A model generated the notes under the pieces. The model was not told the origin of the DNA, searched no databases, and saw nothing but the letters and a program-made list of their open reading frames with translations. From NCBI GenBank assembly GCA_023391905.1, contig JAEWAD010000100.1, positions 1-20,874 on the forward strand: DNA of 20,874 bases. Reading direction: 5' to 3'. Positions 6,722-14,368 of this stretch are shown one piece after another. Position 1 is the stretch's first letter. Each line of letters starts with the position of its first letter. Source of the DNA: Pseudomonadota bacterium (lineage in GTDB: Bacteria; Pseudomonadota; Alphaproteobacteria; Rhizobiales; Kaistiaceae). Position numbers and translations under genes: made by a program.

Positions 6722-7654
6722 TCACTTCCTGAAGTCGAAGGCCGGGATACCGCCGGACTGACCGTCTCGGCTTGCCTGATAGCTCTGTCCGTCGAATAGC
6801 GCAGCGAGCCATTTCTCGCAAAGCCGCTGCGCGTAGAGAACGGGCATTTCGTGGTCGTGCGGCTCCTTGGCCAGCTCGGCGAAGACCGGATCGTTGTGGG
6901 GCGCCGTCCAGAACTGCCGGTCCTCGGAGAGATGCACGGCGCGCTCGGGCGTTGCCGACACCTTCTGGTAGCCCTGGATCGTGTTGATCGACATCTTCTG
7001 CCAGGCGGCGGCGCATTTCTGCAGCAGCCGCGCCAGCTCGCTCCGCTCGCGCACCTCATGCGGCGCGCAATGGAAATGCCGCTCGCACAGGTCGCGCACC
7101 AGCATGCCGAAGGCGAAGGCATCGGAAGTGGTGTTGATGGCGAGGAAGGGCGTGCTGAGCGCCGGGTCGTAGAGCGGATCGGCGACCGCGGCGGCATGGG
7201 GGCAGAAGGCGACGGGAAAGAACTCGTAGACGGTTGGGATGCCCGTGACCGGGCAGATGACGTCGAACGGGATCGCCACGGTCTCGCTGTTGACGAGGGC
7301 GCCGGCGCTGTCGGCATAGCCGGCATCGACCATGATCTGGGCGAGCGCGCGAAGCTCGTCCTCCGAATTGGTAAAGCTCAGCGGCGTCGCGACGATCGCC
7401 AGGAAGCCGGTCTTCCGATACTCCTCGACGTCCTGCCGGAAAGCCGTCAGCGCCTCGGCGAACTGGTAGCCGTTGCGCACATGCGCGACGGTATAGCGGC
7501 CGAGCTGGAATTCGCGTTTACCGGCCGAGCAGCGAAGATCTGCCTGCAGCCAGTCGTCAAACTCGTTGTTCGACGGTACTTTGGGATGAAATGGGCAGCC
7601 GACGGCGACTGATGGCGCCATCCCAGCCGAATCATCATCCGGTGGGAAGTTCAT
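6722..7654 (-). CDS. unrecognised 310-aa protein, first gene of the SET/MFS operon
   Basis: I do not recognise this soluble-looking protein. It has no signal peptide or membrane segment. It contains eight cysteines (residues 20, 42, 134, 151, 190, 196, 214, 279) and several histidines. Notable segments are VGCPFHP (18-24), DVICPVTG (131-138), YEFFPVAFCPH (143-153) and CERHFHCAPHE (190-200), which could hold a metal or haem. The order of segments (GRYTVAHVRNG, FLAIVATPLSFTNSEDEL, FFPVAFCPH, PFLAINTTSDAF, VRD) faintly recalls the YqcI/YcgG family, which includes the haem-dependent N-hydroxylase GntA; this is only a hypothesis. The start ATG 7654 has a weak GGGGG site upstream; ATG 7621 (MAPSV) is an alternative. 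It is tightly followed by the SET gene. Confidence 0.75.
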   Translation of the reverse strand: MNFPPDDDSAGMAPSVAVGCPFHPKVPSNNEFDDWLQADLRCSAGKREFQLGRYTVAHVRNGYQFAEALTAFRQDVEEYRKTGFLAIVATPLSFTNSEDELRALAQIMVDAGYADSAGALVNSETVAIPFDVICPVTGIPTVYEFFPVAFCPHAAAVADPLYDPALSTPFLAINTTSDAFAFGMLVRDLCERHFHCAPHEVRERSELARLLQKCAAAWQKMSINTIQGYQKVSATPERAVHLSEDRQFWTAPHNDPVFAELAKEPHDHEMPVLYAQRLCEKWLAALFDGQSYQASRDGQSGGIPAFDFRK

Positions 7655-7703
7655 ATTGCCCCCGCAACGCTACCCAGACTTGAAGTGGATGTGATTGGTT
7701 CGA

Positions 7704-7732
7704 AATTGAGGGAAAATTCAACGCAAAGTCAA
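7704..7732 (-). promoter_or_regulatory. possible promoter of the unknown/SET/MFS operon
   Basis: Minus strand: TTGACT (7727-7732), 17-nt spacer, TCAATT (7704-7709). The -10 is poor, but the position (about 43 nt leader to ATG 7654) and the local AT-richness fit. Confidence 0.3.
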
Positions 7733-7735
7733 CCA

Positions 7736-7741
7736 TATAAT
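7736..7741 (+). promoter_or_regulatory. TATAAT -10-like box facing the first GGDEF-EAL gene
   Basis: Perfect TATAAT on the plus strand but with no convincing -35 at 16-18 nt. The leader to ATG 7955 would be about 205 nt. It overlaps the divergent promoter region of the opposite operon. Confidence 0.25.
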
Positions 7742-7954
7742 AGCTGAGTCTACTGTTCGCCTTCATTCCCACGCTTCCCTCCGCATCGGATGAAGAGGGG
7801 TGGCGAACTGCCGATCGTATCGCTGATTCACCGCGGATCCTGCCTGTATCGTCCGTTCACCAATGATCGCTAAAATCGTCGGAAACCGGTTAAGGCCGCA
7901 TAAAAGGCTGGTGCCTAGGGTAGCGCGTCGAAGAGAAAGAGATGGACACGACGT

Positions 7955-10165
7955 ATGTCTCACCCGATCGCCGGACGTATTACCTTCAATCTTGTGGCCG
8001 GCATTGTCGTCACGATCGTGACCGTCATCTCGGGCGTCGCCTGGATGGCCTATCGTCAGAATGATCAGGCCGCCGCGCAAACGCGGACGATGGTGATGGG
8101 CGGCGTCGACGCCATGCATACCCGCGTCCAGGGGCTGGCCAACGATTATTCGTGGTGGGAAGAGGCCTATGAGGCCTATGTCCGGGAAGACAAGGCCTGG
8201 ATCGACGCGAATATCGGCACCGGCATCGTCGACACGCAGATCGCCGATTTCCTGACGATTCTCTCGCCGCAGGGCGAGCTGAAATATGGCTGGTGGACGC
8301 CGGAGAGCGCGCCGAGCCCCGAGGCCGTGATGACGCCGGAACTGGTCGAGCGAATCGAGGACCTGATCCGCACCGCGCGGATCGAGAACAACGCCGCCCG
8401 TTCCGCCTATATCGAGACGCCGGCTGGTATCCTGCTGTTCGCGGTGTCCCGCATCGCGCCGTTCTCGCGCGCCGAGACCACCGACCCGGCCACGCTCCCG
8501 GTGCTGGTGATGGGCTTCTATCTCAGCACGCAGCGCTTGTCGGAACTCGGCCAGACCTTCTTGATCAACGACCTGCGTCTGGAGCGAGAGGACGGCGCGG
8601 GCACGTTCGACGACTTCCCCGAGATTATCGACATTTTTGGCAAGGTGATCGGCCGCTTCGTCTGGACGCCGCCGACCCCGGGCTTCGCGGTGCTGCGCAA
8701 CGTCGTGGCGCCGATCGCCGGCGGCCTGCTGGTATTCTGCCTGATCGCCATGTGGACCGTTCTGCGCGCCCGCCGCCTGGCCCTGTCGCAGGCCCTCAGC
8801 GAGCGCCAGGCGGTTACCGCCGCCCGCACCGACAGCCTGACGGGCCTCACCAACCGCTACGGCTTCAACGAGCTCAGCGACAGCGATCAGTTCGGCGACG
8901 CCTGTGCCAATGGCGAGGCGGCGATCATCTATCTCGACGTCAACGGCTTCAAGGCGGTCAACGACTCGATCGGCCACCAGGGCGGCGACGAGCTGGTCGG
9001 GCTTTTGGCCGAGCGGCTCTCGATGATCCTGCCGCCGGATGCCCGCTTCGCCCGCGTCGGCGGTGACGAGTTCGCCGTGGCGCTGACCGGCAAGACGGCG
9101 CCGGCGACCGTCGCCGGCGTCGCCTCGGCGATGGTGCATGCGCTCGACCAGCCCTTCGGCGTCGCCGGCTTCCAGTTCCAGGTGACCGCGGCCGTCGGCT
9201 ATGCGGTCGCCGACGGCAAGGAGGTGACGCCGCCCGAGCTGCTGCGCCGCGCCGACCTCGCCATGTATCAGGCCAAGAACGCCGCCGAGCGTGACGCCGT
9301 GCCTTATCATTCGGGTCTCGAGACCGGCGCGCTGCACAGGAAGCGCCTCGGCATCGCGCTGCGCGGCGCCATCGAGGCGGACGAGTTCTCGGTGGTCTAT
9401 CAGCCGATCGTCCGGGCGAGCGACCTCGCCGTCGTCTCGGTCGAGGCGCTGGTGCGCTGGGACTCGAAGGAGTTCGGCCGCGTTTCGCCGGCCGACTTCA
9501 TCCCGGTCGCCGAGGAAACCGGCGCCATCCACGAGATCGGCAAGTTCGTCTTCCAGCGCGCCTGCCAGGACATGATCGAGTGGCCCGGCCTGAAGATGTC
9601 GATCAACGTGTCGCCGGCGCAGCTGCGCGATCCGAGCTTCGCCAACGATCTCGGCGCCATCGCCCGCCGCCACGACGTCGTGCCGAACCGCTTCAAGCTG
9701 GAGCTGACGGAGGGCCTGCTGGTCCGCAACCCGACCATCGCCAAGCGCAAGCTGGCGCGGCTGAAGTCGATGGGCTTCGGCCTGTCGCTGGACGATTTCG
9801 GCACCGGCTTCTCGTCGATCGGCTATCTGCGCCAGTTCCCGTTCGACTGGCTGAAGATCGACAAGTCCTTCATCGCCGAGCTCGGCACCAACCCGACGGC
9901 GAACGCGCTGATCCAGTCGATGATCGCGCTCGGCGACGCCATGGACATCGCCGTCGTCGCCGAGGGCATCGAGACGGTCGAGCAGCTGCAGCTGCTGCGC
10001 CTGCTGCAGTGCGAGTATGTGCAGGGCTTCCACCTGTCCAAGCCGCTGACGGCGCCCGAGATCACGGCCCTGCTGACGAGCCTCGGCGAGACCCGCCGGC
10101 TGTTCCCGGACCTCGCGCCGCCCAAGGCCGATGCGGACCGCCAGATCAATCTGGTCCAGTCCTGA
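7955..10165 (+). CDS. CHASE4-type membrane GGDEF-EAL cyclic-di-GMP protein
   Basis: Inner-membrane protein of 736 aa that should make and/or break cyclic di-GMP in response to a periplasmic signal. Order: membrane helix about 12-32; periplasmic CHASE4-like sensor with NDYSWWEEAYEAY and DKAWIDANIG; second helix about 248-270; GGDEF domain with DSLTGLTNR and RVGGDEF (GGDEF at 369-373, intact); EAL domain with VEALVRW (EAL at 497-499), INVSPAQLRD, LELTEG, DDFGTG (613-618) and VAEGIE. Known catalytic EAL motifs are all present. The inhibitory RxxD motif normally just before GGDEF is absent (PPDARFARV), so product inhibition is unlikely. ATG 7955 is the first in-frame start and has a poor ribosome site. 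The gene is followed at 45 bp by the YcaQ-type gene. Net activity (synthesis or hydrolysis) cannot be told from sequence. Confidence 0.93.
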   Translation: MSHPIAGRITFNLVAGIVVTIVTVISGVAWMAYRQNDQAAAQTRTMVMGGVDAMHTRVQGLANDYSWWEEAYEAYVREDKAWIDANIGTGIVDTQIADFLTILSPQGELKYGWWTPESAPSPEAVMTPELVERIEDLIRTARIENNAARSAYIETPAGILLFAVSRIAPFSRAETTDPATLPVLVMGFYLSTQRLSELGQTFLINDLRLEREDGAGTFDDFPEIIDIFGKVIGRFVWTPPTPGFAVLRNVVAPIAGGLLVFCLIAMWTVLRARRLALSQALSERQAVTAARTDSLTGLTNRYGFNELSDSDQFGDACANGEAAIIYLDVNGFKAVNDSIGHQGGDELVGLLAERLSMILPPDARFARVGGDEFAVALTGKTAPATVAGVASAMVHALDQPFGVAGFQFQVTAAVGYAVADGKEVTPPELLRRADLAMYQAKNAAERDAVPYHSGLETGALHRKRLGIALRGAIEADEFSVVYQPIVRASDLAVVSVEALVRWDSKEFGRVSPADFIPVAEETGAIHEIGKFVFQRACQDMIEWPGLKMSINVSPAQLRDPSFANDLGAIARRHDVVPNRFKLELTEGLLVRNPTIAKRKLARLKSMGFGLSLDDFGTGFSSIGYLRQFPFDWLKIDKSFIAELGTNPTANALIQSMIALGDAMDIAVVAEGIETVEQLQLLRLLQCEYVQGFHLSKPLTAPEITALLTSLGETRRLFPDLAPPKADADRQINLVQS

Positions 10166-10169
10166 GCGC

Positions 10170-10195
10170 GGCGGCTGGTTTCCGCACCGGCCGCC
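10170..10195 (+). terminator. hairpin after the first GGDEF-EAL gene
   Basis: Arms GGCGGCTGG (10170-10178) and CCGGCCGCC (10187-10195) pair over 9 bp with one G-T wobble and an 8-nt loop. It lies in the 45-bp gap before the glycosylase gene. There is no T-run, so it may only attenuate read-through. Confidence 0.4.
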
Positions 10196-10210
10196 TGCGA
10201 TAGTCGGGAA

Positions 10211-11500
10211 ATGACGATTCACCAGAGCCTGCTCCAGGGAACTCTCTCGGCGGAAGAAGCGCGCCGGATCGCGCTCGCCGCGCAGGGCTTTGGTGGCAGT
10301 CGCGCCGAAGCGCCGGCGCAATGGCGCCGGATCGCGCCGGTCGTCGGGCGGATGGGGCTGCTGCAGATCGACTCGGTGAACGTGCTGGTGCGCTCGCACT
10401 ATCTGCCCGTCTTCAGCCGCATCGGTGCCTATTCCCGCGACGCCCTCGACCAGCGTGCCTTTGCCGGCGGCTCCAGGCGGGCGCTGTTCGAATACTGGGC
10501 GCATGAGGCGTCGCTGCTGCCGCTCGAGATGCAGCCGCTGATGCGCTGGCGCATGCGCCGGGCGACCGCCGGAATCGGCATCTATGGCGGTCTCGTCAAG
10601 TTCGCGGCCGAGAACCCGGACTACATCCGCGCCGTCATCGACGAGATCGGCCGCCGCGGCCCGTTGCCGGCCGGCGAGCTCGACGATCCCGGCGCGCGCA
10701 GCGGCCCCTGGTGGGGCTGGCACAAGGGCAAGACGGCGCTCGAATATCTGTTCTGGACGGGCGAGGTCACGACGAGCCACCGCCGCGGCTTCGAGCGCGT
10801 CTATGACCTGACCGAGCGGGCCATTCCCGCGACGATCCTGTCGGCCGCGACGCCGGACGAGGCCGACGCCATCCGCGCCCTGGCGCTGGCCGGCGCGCGC
10901 GCCCATGGCGTGGCGACCGAGATCGACATTCGAGACTATTTCCGTCTGCCGGTCGCGGAGACCAAGCAGGCGATCGCCGAGCTGGTCGAGGAGGGCGCCC
11001 TCGAACCCGTGACGGTGGAGAACTGGAAGCAGCCGGCCTATCTCGCCGCCGGAGCGACGGTCCCGAAGCGCCTGACGCCGACGGCGCTGCTGTCGCCCTT
11101 CGATCCCTTGGTCTGGCACCGGCCGCGCACCGAGCGCATCTTCGACTTCCACTACCGGCTGGAATTCTACACGCCGGAGCCGAAGCGCATCTTCGGCTAT
11201 TTCGTCATGCCGTTCCTGCATCGGGGCCGGCTGGAGGGGCGGGGCGATCTGAAGGCCGACCGGGCATCAGGTCGGTTGCGCGTTTTCGGCGTCTTCGTCG
11301 AGGACGGCGTGCGCCGTGCCGACGACATGCTCGGCGCCCTGGCGGTGGAGCTTCGGCGGCTCGCCGGCTGGCTGCGGCTTTCCGAGATTTCGGTCGAGGC
11401 GGACACGCCGGCCGCCACGACGCTGCGGCGCGTCCTGACCTCTGTCGACGGCGATTCCAACTCTAACGACTTCATTCATTCGCCTTTATCGTCTGACTGA
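10211..11500 (+). CDS. ycaQ: YcaQ/AlkX-family winged-helix DNA glycosylase
   Basis: Predicted DNA glycosylase of the winged-helix HTH_42 family (E. coli YcaQ/AlkX), 429 aa, close to the family's usual 400-410. The hallmark GLLQIDSVNVLVRSHYLPVF lies at residues 49-68 and contains the family's catalytic Q-hydrophobic-D motif (Q52, I53, D54). Other family segments are ALFEYWAHEASLLP, KTALEYLFWTGEV and LLSPFDPLVWHRPRTERIFDF followed by RIFGYFVMPF. In E. coli the enzyme unhooks DNA interstrand crosslinks and other bulky N-alkyl adducts; the same role is inferred here. The start ATG at 10211 has a short GGGA site directly before it. The gene sits between two GGDEF-EAL genes and ends 36 bp before the second. 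The C-terminal tail (DSNSNDFIHSPLSSD) is unusual and probably not part of the fold. Confidence 0.88.
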   Translation: MTIHQSLLQGTLSAEEARRIALAAQGFGGSRAEAPAQWRRIAPVVGRMGLLQIDSVNVLVRSHYLPVFSRIGAYSRDALDQRAFAGGSRRALFEYWAHEASLLPLEMQPLMRWRMRRATAGIGIYGGLVKFAAENPDYIRAVIDEIGRRGPLPAGELDDPGARSGPWWGWHKGKTALEYLFWTGEVTTSHRRGFERVYDLTERAIPATILSAATPDEADAIRALALAGARAHGVATEIDIRDYFRLPVAETKQAIAELVEEGALEPVTVENWKQPAYLAAGATVPKRLTPTALLSPFDPLVWHRPRTERIFDFHYRLEFYTPEPKRIFGYFVMPFLHRGRLEGRGDLKADRASGRLRVFGVFVEDGVRRADDMLGALAVELRRLAGWLRLSEISVEADTPAATTLRRVLTSVDGDSNSNDFIHSPLSSD

Positions 11501-11536
11501 TTGTATGCCTTCGGGGGATGCAATTTTAGCGGTGTC

Positions 11537-13714
11537 ATGAGTCTCATTCCGCGCTCGACCTTCAGATTCGCGCTCCGTATTGCCCTGCCGGCTCTCCTGA
11601 TCCTGGCGGGGTCGATCATGTTCATGATCTTCGCCCTCAACGAGATGGCCGGCGAGGTCGACCGGATCGATGCCACGGCGACGGCGGGCTCGGCCGACGC
11701 GTCGCTGCAGGCGATGCTGAAGCGCCTGCGCGAGGTCCATGGCGACTATTCCGTTTGGGACGACGCGGCGGTGCGGCTCTACGGCGTCGTCGATCGCGAT
11801 TTCGCCGATCGCAATTTCCGCGAGTCGACGCGCTCCGCCGTCTTCTTCGATGCCGCCTATCTGGTCGACGAAACCGGCCGGCCGGTCTTTTCCTACCGGC
11901 GCGGCGGTGTCGCGCCGCGCGGGCCGCTCGAGGAATTCGGCTCGCCGCTGCAGAGCCTGATGACGGAACTCGTCGATAACTATTCCCAATACGACGCACG
12001 CGTCGGCATCATGAAGGACCGTTCGGGCGCGATCGCGGCGGTGGCGGTCGGATCGGTCCTGCCGTCGAGCCGCGATGCCCTGGTTCCGAAGGGGCGGCCG
12101 CGCCTGCTGGTGATCTCGCGCACCTTCGACGACGAGATGATCCGGCGGATGGGGAGCGAGTTCACCATCAAGGGAATGGCGCTCAGCTTCGACCCGAATT
12201 ATGCCGGCAACCGCGTTCTGCTGACCGACCCGCTGGGCAAGGCCATCGGCGCCCTGACCTGGGAGCGCCGCAGCCCGGGGGGCGAGGCCTTCGGCCGGGT
12301 CGCGCCGATCGCCTATGTCACGCTCGGGCTGATTGGCCTGACCATCCTGTTTCTGCTCGGCATCGGCTACGTCAATCTGATCGCCGCGCGCCGGCGCGAG
12401 CATCAGGCCGTCCACGACGCGCATCACGACAGCCTGACAGGCCTGTCGAACCGGTCGGCGCTGATCAAGGGTCTCGAGGCCGCGGTGCGTCGCGGCAATT
12501 CGCAGTCGCTGGCCGTGATCTTCCTGGATCTCGACGGCTTCAAGGAGGTCAACGATTCCTACGGCCACGAGACCGGCGATCACCTGCTGGAGCGGGTTGC
12601 CTCCGGCTTCCAGACGATTTGCGGCGATCGTGGCCTGCTCGCCCGCGTCGGCGGCGACGAGTTCGCGCTGGTGCTGGACAGTCGCGAATCCGTCGGCGCG
12701 GCCGAGGAAATCGCCAACCGGCTCGTGCAGTATCTCCAGGCGCCGATCACGATCGACGGTCGCGTCCTGACCATCGGCACCAGCGTCGGCATCGCCTTTG
12801 CGGATGGCGACGGCATGTCGGCGGAGGAGCTGCTGCGCCGCGCCGACGTGGCGATGTACCAGGCCAAGGAAATGGGCCGCAGCCGCGTCGCGCTCTACGA
12901 CCAGTCGATCGACGCCGACAAGATCGAGCGGCGGCAGCTGGCCGATGAACTGCGCGCCGCGCTCAAGGCCAACGCGCTGCATATCGTCTATCAGCCGATC
13001 TACGACGCCAAGACCATGCGGCCGGCGCTGGTCGAGGCGCTGCTGCGCTGGGACCATCCCGAGCATGGGGCGATCCCGCCCGATCGCTTCGTCTCGGTCG
13101 CCGAGGAGATGGGGCTGATGGAGGAGCTGGGCACCTGGGTGCTTCGCCATGCCTGCCGCGACGCCGTCGCGTGGCCGGCCGTGCGGCTCGCGGTCAACGT
13201 CTCCGCCGTTCAGTTCCGCAATCCCGGCTTCGACCGGATCCTGGCCTCGATCCTGTCGGAGACGGGGCTGCCGGCGTCACGGCTCGAGGTCGAGCTGACG
13301 GAAACCAGCCTGGTCGCCTATCCGGATCGCGCCCAGAACATCGTCGCCATGCTGCGGATGCTCGGCGTGACGGTGGCGCTCGACGATTTCGGCACCGGCT
13401 ACTCGTCGATCGGCTATCTCCGGCGCTTCGCCTTCAACAAGCTGAAGATCGATCGCTCGCTGGTGAACGGCGTCTCCGTCGATCCCGAGACGCGCAGGCT
13501 TTGCGAAGCCACGGTGGCGCTCGGGCTGGCGCTCGACCTCGCCGTCACCGCCGAGGGCCTGGAGACAGCGGCCGATGTGGAGATCATGCGGGCGGCGGGC
13601 TGCTCGCATCTCCAGGGCTATTATTTCCATCGGCCGATGACGGCGGTGGCCGTCACCGAGCTTCTTCTGCACGCGGCCACCGCGCGCGACGCGGAGGCGC
13701 TGCGGCGGGCCTGA
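11537..13714 (+). CDS. second CHASE4-type membrane GGDEF-EAL cyclic-di-GMP protein
   Basis: Inner-membrane cyclic-di-GMP enzyme of 725 aa with the same architecture as the 7955-10165 product. Membrane helix about 10-34; CHASE4-like periplasmic domain with HGDYSVWDDAAVRLYG and DRDFADRNF; second helix about 256-280; GGDEF domain with DSLTGLSNR, LDLDGFKEVNDSYGHETGD and RVGGDEF (GGDEF 372-376); EAL domain with VEALLRWDH (EAL 500-502), VNVSAVQFRN, VELTET, DDFGTG (616-621) and AEGLE. All main catalytic motifs look intact. No RxxD inhibitory site precedes GGDEF (GDRGLLARV). I prefer ATG 11537, because it starts MSLIPRSTFRFALRIALPALL just before the first helix; TTG 11501 is an in-frame alternative and neither has a strong ribosome site. 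It lies 36 bp after the YcaQ-type gene and ends 9 bp before a convergent gene. Confidence 0.92.
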   Translation: MSLIPRSTFRFALRIALPALLILAGSIMFMIFALNEMAGEVDRIDATATAGSADASLQAMLKRLREVHGDYSVWDDAAVRLYGVVDRDFADRNFRESTRSAVFFDAAYLVDETGRPVFSYRRGGVAPRGPLEEFGSPLQSLMTELVDNYSQYDARVGIMKDRSGAIAAVAVGSVLPSSRDALVPKGRPRLLVISRTFDDEMIRRMGSEFTIKGMALSFDPNYAGNRVLLTDPLGKAIGALTWERRSPGGEAFGRVAPIAYVTLGLIGLTILFLLGIGYVNLIAARRREHQAVHDAHHDSLTGLSNRSALIKGLEAAVRRGNSQSLAVIFLDLDGFKEVNDSYGHETGDHLLERVASGFQTICGDRGLLARVGGDEFALVLDSRESVGAAEEIANRLVQYLQAPITIDGRVLTIGTSVGIAFADGDGMSAEELLRRADVAMYQAKEMGRSRVALYDQSIDADKIERRQLADELRAALKANALHIVYQPIYDAKTMRPALVEALLRWDHPEHGAIPPDRFVSVAEEMGLMEELGTWVLRHACRDAVAWPAVRLAVNVSAVQFRNPGFDRILASILSETGLPASRLEVELTETSLVAYPDRAQNIVAMLRMLGVTVALDDFGTGYSSIGYLRRFAFNKLKIDRSLVNGVSVDPETRRLCEATVALGLALDLAVTAEGLETAADVEIMRAAGCSHLQGYYFHRPMTAVAVTELLLHAATARDAEALRRA

Positions 13715-13730
13715 CGCCGCGGCTCAGGCC
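13708..13730. terminator. bidirectional hairpin spanning the stop codons of two convergent genes
   Basis: GGCCTGA (13708-13714) and TCAGGCC (13724-13730) are perfect reverse complements around a 9-nt GC-rich loop. Each arm is the last Ala-encoding bases plus the TGA stop of one gene, so the only 9 bp between the genes forms the loop. There is no T-run. Confidence 0.45.
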
Positions 13731-14368
13731 AGCGCCTTCACGGCGGCGGCGATCGCCTTGCCGAGCGTCACCTGCGCATCCGGATCGAAGTGAATGCCGT
13801 CAAAGGCGCTGGAGCGGATGTGCTGGCCGGCGTCGAGGAAGGCCGTGCCGTGCTCCTTGGCGATCGCAGCGTAGAGCGTCGCGAAGGCCTGCGATTTGGC
13901 GAGGCCGCCCGCCAGCATCGGCGTGTATTCGGGCTTCTCGCCGGTATGGTCGAGCATCGGCGGCGGCGCGACGATCAGGATCTTCGGCACGCCGGCATCG
14001 TTGCCCGCCTCCGCCTGCTTGATCACCTTGACCAGCTCGCCGACACCCTTGGCGATGTCCTCGGCCGGCACGTTGAAGCGTGCCTTCAGGTCGTTGGTGC
14101 CGAGCATGATGACGACGACGTCGAGCGGGCGATGGCTCCTGAGGCAGGGCAGGAGATAGGTCTTGCCGTTCATGTATTCGCCCTCGACAGGGTCGGAATG
14201 AACGGTCGTGCGGCCCGGCAGGCCTTCTTCGATCACGTGCCAGCTGTCGCCGAGCTCCGCCTGGGCGACGCCCGGCCAGCGCTCGTCGCGGCCATAGCGG
14301 TCGTCGGGGCGGGGGACGGTGGCCGCGCCCCAGGTATTGGAATCGCCATAGGCGAGAACGGTCTTCAT
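13724..14368 (-). CDS. SGNH/GDSL hydrolase, arylesterase/acyltransferase type
   Basis: Serine esterase of the SGNH family, 214 aa, no signal peptide, so cytoplasmic. Block I AYGDSNTWG (nucleophile S10), block II EGLPGRTT (G52), block III IMLGTNDLKA (N92) and block V FDGIHFD (D190, H193) are all present. The run of motifs DERWPGV, VIEEGLPGRTT, YLLPCLRSHRPLDVVVIML and VAPPP closely resembles the Mycobacterium smegmatis acyltransferase/arylesterase (MsAcT) as I remember it, so ester hydrolysis and acyl transfer on small alcohols is a reasonable prediction. The start ATG 14368 has AGGAG 9 nt upstream. It is convergent with the GGDEF-EAL gene and divergent from the nitroreductase gene across 170 bp, where I see no clear promoter. 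Confidence 0.88.
   Translation of the reverse strand: MKTVLAYGDSNTWGAATVPRPDDRYGRDERWPGVAQAELGDSWHVIEEGLPGRTTVHSDPVEGEYMNGKTYLLPCLRSHRPLDVVVIMLGTNDLKARFNVPAEDIAKGVGELVKVIKQAEAGNDAGVPKILIVAPPPMLDHTGEKPEYTPMLAGGLAKSQAFATLYAAIAKEHGTAFLDAGQHIRSSAFDGIHFDPDAQVTLGKAIAAAVKALA

Noticed and set aside
7763..11221. A very long open frame (1152 codons) on the minus strand
   Set aside because: It lies opposite the GGDEF-EAL and YcaQ-type genes, is extremely rich in Arg/Asp/Gly/His and shows no domain. It is the usual antisense shadow in GC-rich DNA.
11486..13150. A 554-codon minus-strand open frame
   Set aside because: Shadow of the second GGDEF-EAL gene, with the same biased composition.
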